A stretch of DNA of 64,000 bases from Vandiemenella viatica (Eukaryota; Arthropoda; Insecta; Orthoptera; Morabidae): assembly GCA_031002005.1 (NCBI GenBank), contig JARYHS010008074.1, forward strand, positions 177,344,494 to 177,408,493, read 5' to 3'. Below, piece by piece: positions 46,201 to 60,500 of this stretch. The stretch's first letter is position 1. Each line of letters starts with the position of its first letter. The notes under the pieces are model-generated. The model made no database searches. It worked only from the letters and a program-made list of their open reading frames with translations, and was not told the DNA's origin. A program made the translations under genes and the position numbers.

Positions 46201-49200
46201 TAGCAGGAAAGAGATGGGGTTGGGGTTGATGCAATATTTTTAACCATGATATCAGGAACATGTGTACTAAGTTTTATAATAATAACCACAACAATTCGTG
46301 CAGCAATAGAAACAATGGGTCAACCCAGCCACACAAATGGTAGTTCTTGACCATTATGTTTAAAATGAAAGTGGTGGGGGAGGGTGACAAAAACAAAATT
46401 GTTGGAAATTAATATCATAATAATAAAGAGCTATATTAGTGGCAAAAATTATGATACAAATATACAAAAATATAAATAAGGGAGGATTCTTACTGTTTTA
46501 TTACTTAGAAATATTTTCACCGTGCAATATAATAATAAAAAAAAATACAACTGTGACAACAACAATAAATTTGAATAAATTAGAGCTACAATGGCAGATT
46601 TACCATGGTGAGATGATAAATAGGAAGGTGAGAACTATCTGAGATTGAGGTGAGGAGTTGTAGGAATGTCTTGGTAGGTCAATTCCCACCTACAGCATTT
46701 GGATAGGTATGTGGTTTCTGATGGCTCTGTTTGAGAAACAATTACAAAAGTTACAAGAATTGCGGAAGCTTGCATGGGCAGTAACAAAGTGGTCTAGATA
46801 TTTGGAGTAAACAGTTTGATTTTGATCTTTCATCCTCATGAATAACTGGTTTGTGGTAAGGCTGATATAAGAACTCGGTCAATGGAGGCAGGTCATCTGA
46901 TATATGAGAGGACTCAGTGCAGGTAAAATAATCTATGAGGGGATAGGTTTCACCAGTGGTAGACTGTAGCAGATGGATGCATATTGAATATTTTTCAATG
47001 AGACCTATTACAAGGTAAGGAACCATAGTATTGTTTAGGAACACAAGAAGGCAGACATTTGTGTGAAAATATATTTTTCAAGTTAAGTGGTCTGCTGAAA
47101 GTGACATGAGGTGCTGTTGGACGCATAGTGGGGAGAACGTGATGCATTTCTAACATGGAATCCCTGAACCAAATATCTGTCACATCTATGATATTCTCCA
47201 ACCTTTTCCAGAAATGTATCCCATTCTCCCCTTTACACTTACCTCACATCACATTATGTTCAACAGATCACCTAACATGAAAAATGTATTTGTGGATAAA
47301 TATTTATCCTCTACTTTTCCTAAATGACCCCACAGTTCCATCTTTTTAATAGGATTCGCTGCAAAACATGCAACATACATCAAACCAACACAACCTATGA
47401 CAACCATACCATTAGCGAAAACTACCTCATCATAGGCCATGGCATCTGTACTACATTCCACTTCATATACAAGCTGACCTGCCTACACTTCCCGAGTTCT
47501 TATATCGGCCTCTCATTAACCAGTTATCCATCAGTATGAATGGCCATAGACAGTTTACTCTCAAAATCCAGACCATCCTGTTACTGCCCATGTGATTTAC
47601 CACAATTCTAGTGGCCTCAGTAACTGTTTTATACCCATTTAAACTCCATAAGTGGAAACAGGTATACCAGCACATTCTGGATATCTGACACTTCTTTTCA
47701 CCTGCCATCTCTCTTCTGTGTCTAAATCTTAGAGAATTCTCACCTTTCTCTTTAAAAAAGGTAGAAAACAGAAAGTTAGGGTAGGAAATGTAGTCTCATA
47801 AGAAGTTGAAGTAAAAATGGGTGTGCCACAGGGTAGCGTATTGGGACCATTGCTATTCATTATTCTAATGAATAATTGTGTTGATTGTTTACTATCTGAA
47901 ATTAGATTGTTTGCAGATGACATAATGCTGTATAAAAGAATCAAAACGATAGAGGATTGTAAACAGTTGCAGGGTGATCTCGACAGGATATCTAATTGGG
48001 TTGGTAAACATGGAATGAAGATAAATGCAAAGAAGAGTCAGCTTATTAGATACAAAAATAAAAAACAAAAGGTTAATTATGAATATAAGGTGGGGAAAGA
48101 ATTGCTTGCTGAAGACTTGAAATGTAAATATCTTGGAATTACTTTTGATAACAAACATAACTGGGCAGGACACATAGGACAGGTGGTAGGAAAAGGTTTC
48201 AAAGTTCTGCACTTGTTGGAGAGAGTGATGAGGGGATGTACGAGAGAAGTCAAGGAATTGGTTTACAAAACATTGGTCAGACCATTGCTCGAATATGGTA
48301 GTGTAGTATGGGACCCTCATTTTACGTATCAAATACAGGAGGGTGCAAAAAAGGGCTGCTAGATTTGTTTCTGGAAATTATCGCAGAATGCAATCAGTGA
48401 CGGATATGATAAAGTAGCTGGAATGGGATTCATTGCAAGACAGAAGGAGGATGAGGAGGATCATGGGAGTGTACAGGGCATATACTGGCAATGAGGCATG
48501 GAAAGATATTGCAATAGGTATGAAAAGTAGTGCATGGAAGGGAAAAGATGACCATGACCACAAGCTGGCACTCGATTTCAGGCACAAGGGTGTAGGAAGA
48601 TTCTCTTTTTTAGGTAAGGGTGTCAGGGATTGGAATGAGTTACCATGAGAAATGATGAATAATTTACCGAAAACTTTGAAAGAATTTAAAGATAAAATGT
48701 GTAGAGGGCAAATGTAGGTAGGTGCAGGGTAGGGGGAAGATGGGTGTGTAGGGAAATTGCCACCGGAGCATGTACTCCATTGCAATTAAATTAAATTAAA
48801 ATCTCATTCTGGTAAACCAATCAATTGTTTATTCATATTTTTATTGCTATTGTTATTTATTTATTTTATATATTTATGACAATTTTTTTCAACTAACACA
48901 CTTCCTTTACCATCATCTTATATTTAACTTTTTCCCACATGTAACATTTCCAACAATTTTGTTTTTATTACTTCCACTTTTAATGTAACAGTAAAAAACT
49001 ATCAGTCATGCAGTTGGGTTGGCCATGGGCGCTTGAGCCAACATACTCATTTTTCAATTTTCATAAGTAATGAAATACTATGTAAATTTTTTCCCCCTTC
49101 AGTTATCCTTCCTTCAATTTCAGTAAGTGATGGGTCTACTTATCTTTACTTTCCATGTTATAAATGGTTAAGTATATAAAAAATTATTACCTAATGCTAT

Positions 49201-52200
49201 CTGATATGGAGGGTACAACAATGATACGTCAGTACGAAGACTGTCGTTTACAACACGCCATGCTACTCCCAGCAACTGGTCCTCATGCCCAATGTCTTGT
49301 ATCAGCTGCATTAATGGTCGATATGGCTGGTAGACTATCAAACAGCAATCCAAGTTCTCTAGAAGGTAGAACTCACATTCCAAAATGTGATTTGTGCGAT
49401 AAGGAAACTCTTGAGTGTAAGCGTAGTTAAATTTGTTCTTGACTATTTAAACAAAGAGAGAGAAAAATTAGGTACTTAGAGATATTTGAAAACACAGTAC
49501 ATAATACAAACAAATCCTTTACTTGAAATGCAAAATATTAATACTTTTACAAATACAAAAGCTGCAAAACATTTCCTTGTATTTAGCAATAACTATCCAT
49601 TATGCTCTTTGATTAAGTATCAAATGATTTGAAAATGTACGAGGGTGAGTCAAATGAAAACCTTAAATATTTTTTAAAATTATTATTTATTGTGCGGAAG
49701 TGGTACAAAGCTGTATCACTTTTCAACGTAATCTCCCCCACGCTCAATGCAAGTCATACAGCGCTTACAAAGTGCATAAATTCCTTTAGAAAAAAATTCT
49801 TTTGTTAGTCCGCGCAACCACTCATGCACACCGCGTGACGTACCTCTTCATCAGAACGGAACTTCTTTCCTCCCATTGCTTCTTTGAGTGCTCCAAACAT
49901 ATGGAAATCACTTGTGGCAAGGTCTGGTGATTATGGTGGATGAGGAAGACACTCAAAATGCAGGTCTGTGATTGTTTCAACTGTTGTACGGGCAGTCTGG
50001 GGCCTTGCATTGTCATGTTGCAAAAGGACACCTGATGACAGCAATCCATGTCGCTTTGATTTGATTGTAGGCCGAAGATGATTTTTTAGGAGATCTGTGT
50101 ATGATGCACTGGTGACAGTGGTCCCTCTAGGCATGTAATGCTCCAAAATAACGCCTTTTCAGTCCCAAAAGAGAGTCAGCATAACCTTCCCTGCTGATGG
50201 TTCTGTTCGAAACTTCTTTGGTTTTGGTGATGAGGAATGGTGCCATTTCTTGCTTGCTCTATTCGTTTCCGGTTAGTGGAAGTGAACCCAGGTTTTGTCC
50301 CCAGTAACGATTCTTGCAAGGAAGCCATCACTTTCTCGTTCAAAGCGCCGAAGGAGTTCTTCACAGGCATCAACACGATGTTCTCTCATTTCAGGAGTCA
50401 GCTGCCGTGGCACCCATCTTGCAGACACTTTGTGAAACTGGAGCACATCATGTACAATGTGACTAATCTTTAAACATGTCATTCAGTGTCACTCGGTTGT
50501 TTTCCATCACTATGGCTTCAACTGCTGCAATGTTCTGTGGGGTTACAACTCATTGTGCCTGTCCTGAACAAAGAGCTCCTTCCACTGAAATCACATCATT
50601 TTCGAACTTCCTACTCCATTCGTAAACTTCCTGCTGTGACAAACATGCATCACCGTACTGAACCTTCATTCTTCGATGAATTTCAATAGGTTTCACACCT
50701 TCACTACTCAAAAACCGAATAACAGAACGGTGTTCTTCCCTTGTGCAAGTCTCAAGTGGGGCACCCATCTTTATACTGATACTGCGATGGTATTTGTGCA
50801 TCTGCACTATGCTGCCACCTACAGGCCATTCTGAACGCTGCTTGTAGCACGCTTACCAACTTACAGGATAACGGCGCGAAATTTCGATTTTTTATTACAA
50901 ATTTAAGGTTTTCATTTGACTCACCCTCGTATATATAAATTATTGCTTATATAATTTAACAGTAAATACCATTCCTTTAAATCATCTTTGTGTCAAATAT
51001 TTCTGATATAAAATCCAATAAAATACTTGTGATTAAAACATTTTATTTTTCATTCCTTTCCAATGTCATGTTCCATGTCATTGGGAAAAACACAAGTTTC
51101 AACCTGCTACTGAAACCTGCTGTGCATCTATTTCCAAGATAAGGTAAACAGGAAATAATACAAGTTTTGCACTACTAAAAAAGTCAATTAAAAAACTATA
51201 AAACAAATAGAAAATATGAATTATAAGTAACTAATGTTAATTCAGGTATTAAACACTAAACTGTTGGTTTTCAAACTTATCAGTCAAGTAACAACACAAA
51301 TTATTTGGGTGAGTTTAGGGACCATTTTTTTAATACAATTAAATATTTATTGCTCTTAAGATTATGTGGGGGTTGCTGATGAAATTATGGATGACTCGGG
51401 AAGATTATCCAATATCAGTGATTTATATGGTGACTAATAGCACGAATGTATAGCCAACCAGAAAAAAAAGGTGTCAAAGCTCAAAGAGCTTTACATAAAC
51501 TGTATAGAGATGACAATGAGCCTATAGGGTCTATGTGTTTGTGATACATTTAATATTTTACAGAAGTTGAAGGCTTCAACTATGGCAAGAGAGGGGTTTA
51601 CTTCCCATACTCTTTTTATTTTTAATTTTACCTAAAACCATTTTTCTTTTCACTTTTTATTTTATAACTATTTTTATGTTTTTGCTTCTGAAATATTAGA
51701 GAAAGGAAATAAACATTGCACGAGTACTGGTACAACAGTGGCTAAATGCTGGAAAAAGTGTCTTCAATGAATCATCAAATATACAAGAAAAGGACAACCC
51801 AGACATTCCTAAATATAACCGACATCTCCTAGTCAAGTGACATTCACTGTCATGATTAATATTGCATTGACCACAAATTATTTTAAATCTATACATTAAA
51901 TACATAGTAAGCTTGCAGAATTGCAATGTCAGTTTGATAATAGCAAAAGTTGAACTTGTGCATAGCTTGCCTACTCACGTGTGCCATATAGTGGCAAAAA
52001 TGTAAATTTCTGGGCCAACTTCCTGAATAAAGAAACTCCAGTATAGCCATTTAGTGAAAAAATTAAAAATACATGAAGATCAATATGACTTCCTAGCATG
52101 CACACAAGCTGAATGGCTGCAAAAAAAGAACATGATAGAGACAGAAACCACAGCATCCTATTGTATAAAATGCTAATCTGGAGTCTGAGTACGTCGTCTA

Positions 52201-54531
52201 TAGCTACTATAGCTATTGGCTAGAGAACAGTCACGTGCCAGCCTTCACTCGCCAATCAACAGCCACCATATTACATTCGTTCCATCATCTTGCTTTTTGT
52301 TTATTTACAACCAGACGCAGAAATTCATGCAAGGAGAAGGGGATTCAATATTTACGCTATTTGATCTGTATCAGTTAGACGCAGAAATCCTTGTAAGGAG
52401 AAGGTGATTCAATATTTATGCTATTTTATCTGTATCAGTTATAAGGACTAGGTTAAACCATAACCTAAGAATTTTTTTGGCAGACTGTGAGAAACAATGA
52501 AGTTTATTAAAAACTCAGAGAAACGTATGTAATGCATAATGTATTAGTCAAATAAATAACAGTTATCAGTTTTTGAAACTATAGTCGCCGTCATCTAAAG
52601 TAAAATGCATTAACCAAATACTCTGATAATCTAACCAGAGTAACGTATTCATATAACGAAAGATATAATTAAAAAATGACGTATTCCTTTCTCCTTATAA
52701 GATTTTCCATAATAAATTCCTATCACCATTATATATGTTACCCTTAGTTTTTGATACATGTGTTAGCTATTAAATGAGATTTAAGATAACTTTGTTATTT
52801 GATTTAAATCATAAAGGATATGACTATTTATTGTATAAGCGACGTGACACTCGCAATTTAACAATGATATTATTGCCGCAAAATAGCAGTGAGCAGAGAT
52901 ATTAGAAACGCGGAGAGCAGGGGGGAAAAATAATGAAAGGCGATTATATGTCACAAAGTTACAACAGCACTTTCATTTAAATTTGCATATTGCTTTTTAT
53001 TTATCTACAACAATCGGCTGCAATAATTCATGTAAGGAGAAGGGTATTCTATGTTTACATTATATTACCTGTATCAGTTGTAAGTACTAGGTTAAAAAAT
53101 AACCTAAGATTTTTTTTTGGCAGAAGATAAGAAACAATAAAGTTTACTAACAACTCAGAGAAAGTTTACACAAAATGTATGAATTGTGAAATATATCATT
53201 TAAATAAATTACAGTTATCCATTTTTGATATTATACTCTCTGTCATTTAAAGTAAAATAAAGTAAAGTAAATAAATTTGGATTACTGGAGATCACGATTC
53301 CGCCAGGAATTGCCGAGGAAAAATGCAAGAATCCTGTAGAAATATTTTCCAAAGTATATTTAATTGTATTGTTCCGGTCCATGATGTATTACAACGTAAT
53401 TTCTGATTGAAAATAATGGTAGTCTACAGGCTGTATTACAACGAAATTACTGCTTGAAAATAATATGTCTTGTGATTGACTACAGCTGTATAATGACATC
53501 ATTACTGAATGTTATTTTGGCGGAATCGCTATCTCCAGTAGACCCTATCGTTATTCATTTTTCCTTACAAGCTTTTCCTGAATAAATTTCTACTACCACC
53601 ACAGGCGAGTCCCATCGTTTTTCATATGAGGGTAATAGAAGCTATGATTTTTGAAAGCAATTTTAGTGGAGGTTTTGGTTAAGTTGACCAGAATCCCTAC
53701 TGACACATTTTGTTACAGCATAATTCACTCTGAAATGAGTTTTACAAACCAATTAAACTGCTTTCATAAGCGCCATATTACTGAAGGTATTAATTAATGC
53801 GGGTGAAAGTGGTTCCATATGATTGTGCTGAATTGTGCCTGGACCAGGAATGAAACTAATATTACATGGCCAGCAAAATTTTCGGGATTCCTAATTTGTT
53901 TTTAATTTTATCGGTTCTATACTTCCGTCATCATTAATTCAGTAGTAGTTACTGCTGTATTGCTATGTGAACAGCAAATCAAATATGTAGAACATTCCAA
54001 ATCAAAGCCACTAGCATTATGTAATAACAATTCCTAATAAATAACCAACTGCAAACAAAAAAAAAAAAAATGAACTGCCAGAATATGGCATTCAAACCGT
54101 CATTTTTGACGGGCTCGAAGCTAGTCCAACTATAATTTGGTAATTTTCAGAGCATATTTGCAATGAACAAAAGAAGCATCACTTTCAGAGCATATTTGCA
54201 ATGAACAAAAGAAGCATCACAGTATGCAAGGTTATATTCCAAATGTACATTTTTACTTTCCAAGAATGAGCTAGCACAAAATTTTGCCAGTGTACTGGAA
54301 AGGTTCCTCACCATCATTGGAATAATCCTCCTTACATTCCATTTACAAGTTAAAAATAAATCAAAAGATTTATTCCTTAAAACTAATTTTCATTTACTTC
54401 ATTGTCTTCTGGGTTCAAATCATCACAAAGACATTCAAGTAAGTGTTATTAAGTAGTGAATGACTGATTCCTGTCCAGCGGGCCAATTAAGTCTGGAAAA
54501 CAGCATAACTCTGTGTGTGTATTGGGGGGGG

Positions 54532-54587
<56 letters not shown>

Positions 54588-57500
54588 ATGGCTTCATGCC
54601 TCGTAGAAGTCATCAGAGGTGGGATGGGACTGGAGATAAGGAATAGGAAGGAACAATTATTTCAAGAGTATGGGCTTAAATAAATTCAAGAAAAGTAATG
54701 TTTAAAGTTCGGTTGAATTTCAATGCACCCAGCCATTCCCAGTTCTCAAAACTAATCACACAAATGTTGAAATTATATTTCCAACACCAAACACTACTTC
54801 TCCAGAATTTAGATGAAGGGTTGATGGCAACTTTTAAGGCCCACTAAATGCACAGATATCTACAACAAAGTTCTAGTAAAAGGTGTAATAGATCAATCAG
54901 AACCGACACTTTGACAGTTACAAAAAGTCGAGTGTCGAGTCTGTATTACTGATGATGGGCTTTGTATAAATATTTTAGTGCTTTATCACATTATTTCATG
55001 TCCTTTTTTATCAGCACTGTGCAGCTGTTCCAAGTTCACTATGTTTGTCTGGGTCAGATGGAAAATCCAGCCAATGCACAGTTCAGACGTGGCCATGAAT
55101 TCCATTTAGAGCAACAAACATGCATATGTATGGAAGAGAAAACACTATCACAGGCTGTCGAAATTCAAATGTTAACTAGAAGTGCAGATTTGAGGTCAAT
55201 GAAAAACCAGCAATTAAAGCAAACAACAGCAGTGATGTTTATTACTGGAATGTGTATCTGAAAAGTCTCAAATTTGTGTTCCACCCTTTTACTGACAATA
55301 TCACCTGCAGGGATTATACAGTTAACAGCTAATTAAGGTTGTTGCAAATCCACCATTACATATGTATCATCCTTTGGCAGACATCACTTGATAATGGAGA
55401 ATGTGTTTGAAAAAGAAAAGGAAAGAAATTAGCTAAAACATGTAACAATAATACTGATAAATTAAATATGGCCAGTTCTTCACTTACAACTCCTGTATGC
55501 ACCTGATAAAACTATATACATTGTTCATTATAGACGAGGATACTGAACAATTACACCATGCCAAAATTTTGCCAGACATCAGCTGTGGTGAAGCAAAATT
55601 ACTGTAGTTCATTCAATAAAAATTCTGTTTTTAAGATCTTCATCCAGCGAGTGAAAGTAAATACGCATCAGTTAGTAGACCGCTGTAAGACCGTCACAAG
55701 AGCTTTGTTTTTTTTTTTTTTTACTTATGGCTTCGTGCCTCGTAGAAGTCATCAGAGGTGGGATGGGACTGGAGACAAGGAACAGAAAGGAATTCAGCCA
55801 TGGGCTTTTTGAAGGAAGCATCCTGGCATTTGCCTGAAGTGATCTAGGGAAGCCATGGAATCCTCAAATCTGGATGCCCAGACATGGATTTGCAAGAGCT
55901 TGAGCCAGTTTCACCTTTTGATTGTATCAGACTGTGAGCATAACTATCTTTAACTGTTATTATCATCTATAGCTATTATCTAATTTTAGTTTAACTGGTT
56001 TGCTTTCCTTACTCAATTTCATGCAAACATTTTCAACTCGCTTATTTTATATGGATGATTATAAGGGAAACAGCTTTAGGCAATATAAATAACAAAGGAC
56101 ATAGAAAATGAAGGCTGCAATGAGTGAAAAAACATATGTGATTAAAAAAACCTTATACAAAATTTAAGGTTTACATCTTATTCTGTACATCTCCCGAATG
56201 AATAAAGAGTAAAGCCAAAATATTGTATATCTTTGGTTTGTCACACATTTTTCACTCATCGCAGCCTTAAACTTTGGTGAGTGATGAGTCACTCTATCTA
56301 TAGTTATTAATTTTACATAAAAAAGTCAAATCCTTCTTTTCAAAAGTCTAACTATTATGTTATTGATTTTTTGTAATACCAATGATAATATTTAATTAAA
56401 TTGTGACGGAGCGCACACCCCGGTGGCAATTTCCCTACACACCCATCTTCCCACTTTCCTGCACCCACCTACATTTACCCTCTGAAAATTTTAGCTTTAA
56501 ATTCTGTCAATGTTTCTGGTAAATTATTCATTATTTCTCTTGGTAACTTATTCCAATCCCTGACACCATTAGCCAAAAAAGAGAATCTTCCAACACCCTT
56601 GTATCTGAAATAGAGTACCAGCTCGTGGTCATGGTCACCTTTTCCCTTCCATGCATTACTTTTAATTCTTACACCAATATCTTTCCATGGCTCATTTATG
56701 ACCTGTACACTCGCATGACCCTCATCACCCTCCTACTGTCTTCGAATGAACCACATTCCAGCTCTTTTAACACATCTGTTACTGATTGCATTCTGCGGTA
56801 ATTTCCAGAAACAAATATAGCAGCATTTTTTTGCACCCTCTCCAACTCAAATGCAACGCCAAGATATTTACTTTTCAAGTCTTCAACAAGCAATTCTTTC
56901 CCCACCTTATAATCGTAATCAACCTTTAGTTTTTTATTTAATAAGCTGACTCTTCTTTGCATTTATCTTCATCCCAACTAGATCTAGTGCAGATCATTCC
57001 TCAACCCCCCCCCCCCCCCCCCCACATACACACACCCTCACATGTGGACTTTATGCTCTTTCCTTGCTTCTTGGCTATCTTGGTGCTTTCATCCAAAATC
57101 CGTAAGAAACCAGCAGACAAACAACTTCCTTGCTGTACATCACTTCTTCAGTTCTGTTTCACCATTATTATAAAACAATAAATTTTCACAGTAACTTTAT
57201 ACAAAATCTTTTCCAAATTCTAACTTACAGATGAGAAAATGCCACACTGATTAGAAGAGACAGCAACCAGAGTCAACAAACTGAAATTAATTTCCTCAGC
57301 TCAAACATCTAGAACAGCGGTACCCAACCTTCATTGGTTTACGACCCACTTTTAAGTAAAAAAAAGTTTTCGCGACCCACCTAATATGAGAGTCTATCTA
57401 AATATCAAAATGGGAACTATTGTATGACCTCGCTAGGCTATCGACTATCCTATCCTACGAAGGGGCAAATTTTCCTACAAAGGATGTACTATCAACAAAA

Positions 57501-60500
57501 ACAAGAACTGATAATACATAAAACAGCAAAATTATTATAGACCGGGCAGCTACTGCACAGACCATTACCTCAATCAACTTGACTGCTGAAACTCCACAAT
57601 TAGAAGTAACTCGAGCAGCATACTAAAATGCAACTGGTCTGCCAGTCACTGTTTAGTGGAAACCACGTGCAGACCCGATTTTAGTTGTTGATTGGTAGGT
57701 TTATCATTGTGTTTCACTGCACCCAAATGTATGAAAATATGGAAGACTGGGAGCAGGCAAACACAATGGTAAACTTACCAGTCAACATCTAAAATGGGAT
57801 TTGTAGGTGTTTTTCACCAAGATAGGACTTAACCCATCAGTGGCATTTTCCTGCTTTGCTATTAACAAGGATAATTGGTAATAAGCGATGGTAGTTAGTT
57901 TGTTGGAATGAAATTGACTTTTCCATTGTAGATTCTGTCGAAAGATAATGACTTTTTTTTTATTTTGAAAGATGCTTGGTTGATAAATGGCTTTCAAGTT
58001 TTGATGGCGTCATGCTTTCACTGGACAAATTTTCACAACAAATCACGCACTGAGGAATTGGCTCCTCTTCAGTACCCGAAAACACAAACCTGTATTTCAA
58101 ATAAATCTTTTTATACTTTCGCAGATACGTCTTTTGCTTTTTCTCGCTGCCTGCTTTGTAATTACAAATACTTGGTTGTGGTTCAGTAACATTTTCAAAC
58201 TCATTATTACTAGCCATGGAGGTTGAAGTTTCCTCACCATTTGCATACTCTCTTTTATGGCACGATCCAGTCCTCAACAAACTCTCCATAATCACATTAA
58301 ATCTACTCTCAATCAAAACAAAACGCAAACAACAACTCACTCTCACAAGCAGAGAAAGACTGTTTAGATCAAAGACTTTGTCATTTTCTTGTTTATTCTA
58401 GAATCGAAACCAATCAGAGAAGTAAAATTGCCGGTGATTTGCGCGCACATCTTCGATCTAGAGCAGGGCTGGGGAGGGGGTGTTCAGGTGTTGCCATAAC
58501 GATTGCACGATTGCTGCCACTGCTATATATCACAACGAGGTTATTGCATAGTTCCGCCTGACTGTTTAAGAAAACTTTTTTTCTCACAAAGTTTTAATTT
58601 AAGCTAATAGGTTCCACGATTACTGCACTTGTAAAATATAAATATCGTGTTTTATTTTTTAAATAGATGAAATAAAAGATATATTTATGGGGCAAAACGT
58701 CGATTGTTCCGCGACCCACCAAAACAAACGCCGCGACCCACTAGTGGGTCGCGACCCATAGGTTGGGAACCGCTGATCTAGAATGAAATTCCTCAGGTCG
58801 AACATCAAGAATGCCAGATGAGACAAAATCAAAAATGAATCAGTCTGACTTCAACTAGAACTACAAAAATGCATTCTAGACATTTACAAGAATCACAACT
58901 TGGTCACATGATGAGAATGACACCAAATAACTATCAATGACATATTTTTTTTAAAAAAAAACAGAAACTTCTAAAAGACTAACAAGATCACAAGATAATT
59001 GCAAAGTTACAAGGATGCCAATCATGGCATAGGAGAAGAAGAGAAGTGGTGGCAAGACATGGATAAGAAAACTGATGATCAGCGGATTACCCACCTACAA
59101 TGTATTCTGAATTACTTGTGTAAAAGGTACATTAAATATATTTCTTTTGATACATGGACTGAGTCATTCCTAGCAAATCTAAAAATTAAACCTATGATCA
59201 AACAGGTGTTGTTCCATACTAAGTAGTGCTACACAATTTGGCAAAGGAACCAAAGGCTACCATATTTAAGTCCTATACTGCTCTAGTGATTGGGTTGTAG
59301 AAACTTCTATTTACAGCCCATCATTTGATGTTTCTCTATCAAGGCATTTTATGGAACGGGTCAAGACAAAGATTTTGCTCACAACATTTCAAAATTAATC
59401 CAGTCAACATTAATGAACAATGTAATCATAGGTTTATGAACAACAGAGTCAAGTATCAAAATGAAAATGAGTTTACATTACCTAGCATTTCATTTGTTTC
59501 ACGTTAATTAATAACTGAACAAATTTTTATGCAGAATTTAATTTATCCAGGTATGTGAAACATAATTTCAACATACATATACAATTATCTGAAATTATAT
59601 AAAGTTTTTTTGATAGTACACTTTCTCTGTACTGGCAGCACAAGGCATTAAGACTTACAACTAAAATTAATAAGCACAGAGAATTCTGTCCTAATCTATT
59701 CATACATAAAACACCCAGACTATGGTCACAGAAAATTAGAAAAAAAATCATGAACTGTATGATATATCAAACTTACTGACAGTTTGGCATGTTGTAATCA
59801 ATCTGCTGTTTGATATAACACCAAACTCTTCAACCTTGGAAGCAAGAAACACACACGTTGGTGCAAGAAGTAATGGATCAATACATTTTAGAGAGTTGCG
59901 GGCATAAAATCGCTTGAAGAAAACTGTTGCAGTAGCTATTACTTGTTGCCTCAGCTTTAATTGCTCTCCTAGAATTTGAATGACTGCAAAAGATTATGAA
60001 ATTAGTAAAAATGATTGTCTTATTTTAAGCTAAAGAATATTACTTTGCTAGGAAAAAAAACAAGTATTTCTCTGGAAATGACAGCAAATAAACAGAAAAT
60101 TAGTAGACTGTAACAAAATCACAATACTTCAAACATGTTACATGACAAAGTTGAAATCTTGGGAACTGTGCTAATATAAAAAGAATATGCACAAAGCAAA
60201 GCATTTTCCACAGCAACTAATCACTGCATTAGTGAACTCTCACTCCCAACTAAAAAAAGACACTTTTGTCCATTATTATCAAACAAAGCCTTGAATCCAA
60301 CCTGTTATTACTTTTTCCCAATTGCTTATGCTGCAGACCAGCATTATGGTTACATTACTACCACCTACTCCGAACTAGAAACATTAATCTACATTAAGTA
60401 ACAAAAGTGTAAGGAAAGTTGTGTCTGTACACGATTCATTTAAAAAAGAGTAATTTCAATATACACTACTAATCACAGAGATGCCAAAAACCTTAAAAAT

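Noticed and set aside
54962..55261. 99-codon plus-strand ORF
   Set aside because: No recognisable domain; AT-rich intronic sequence antisense to cyclin C.
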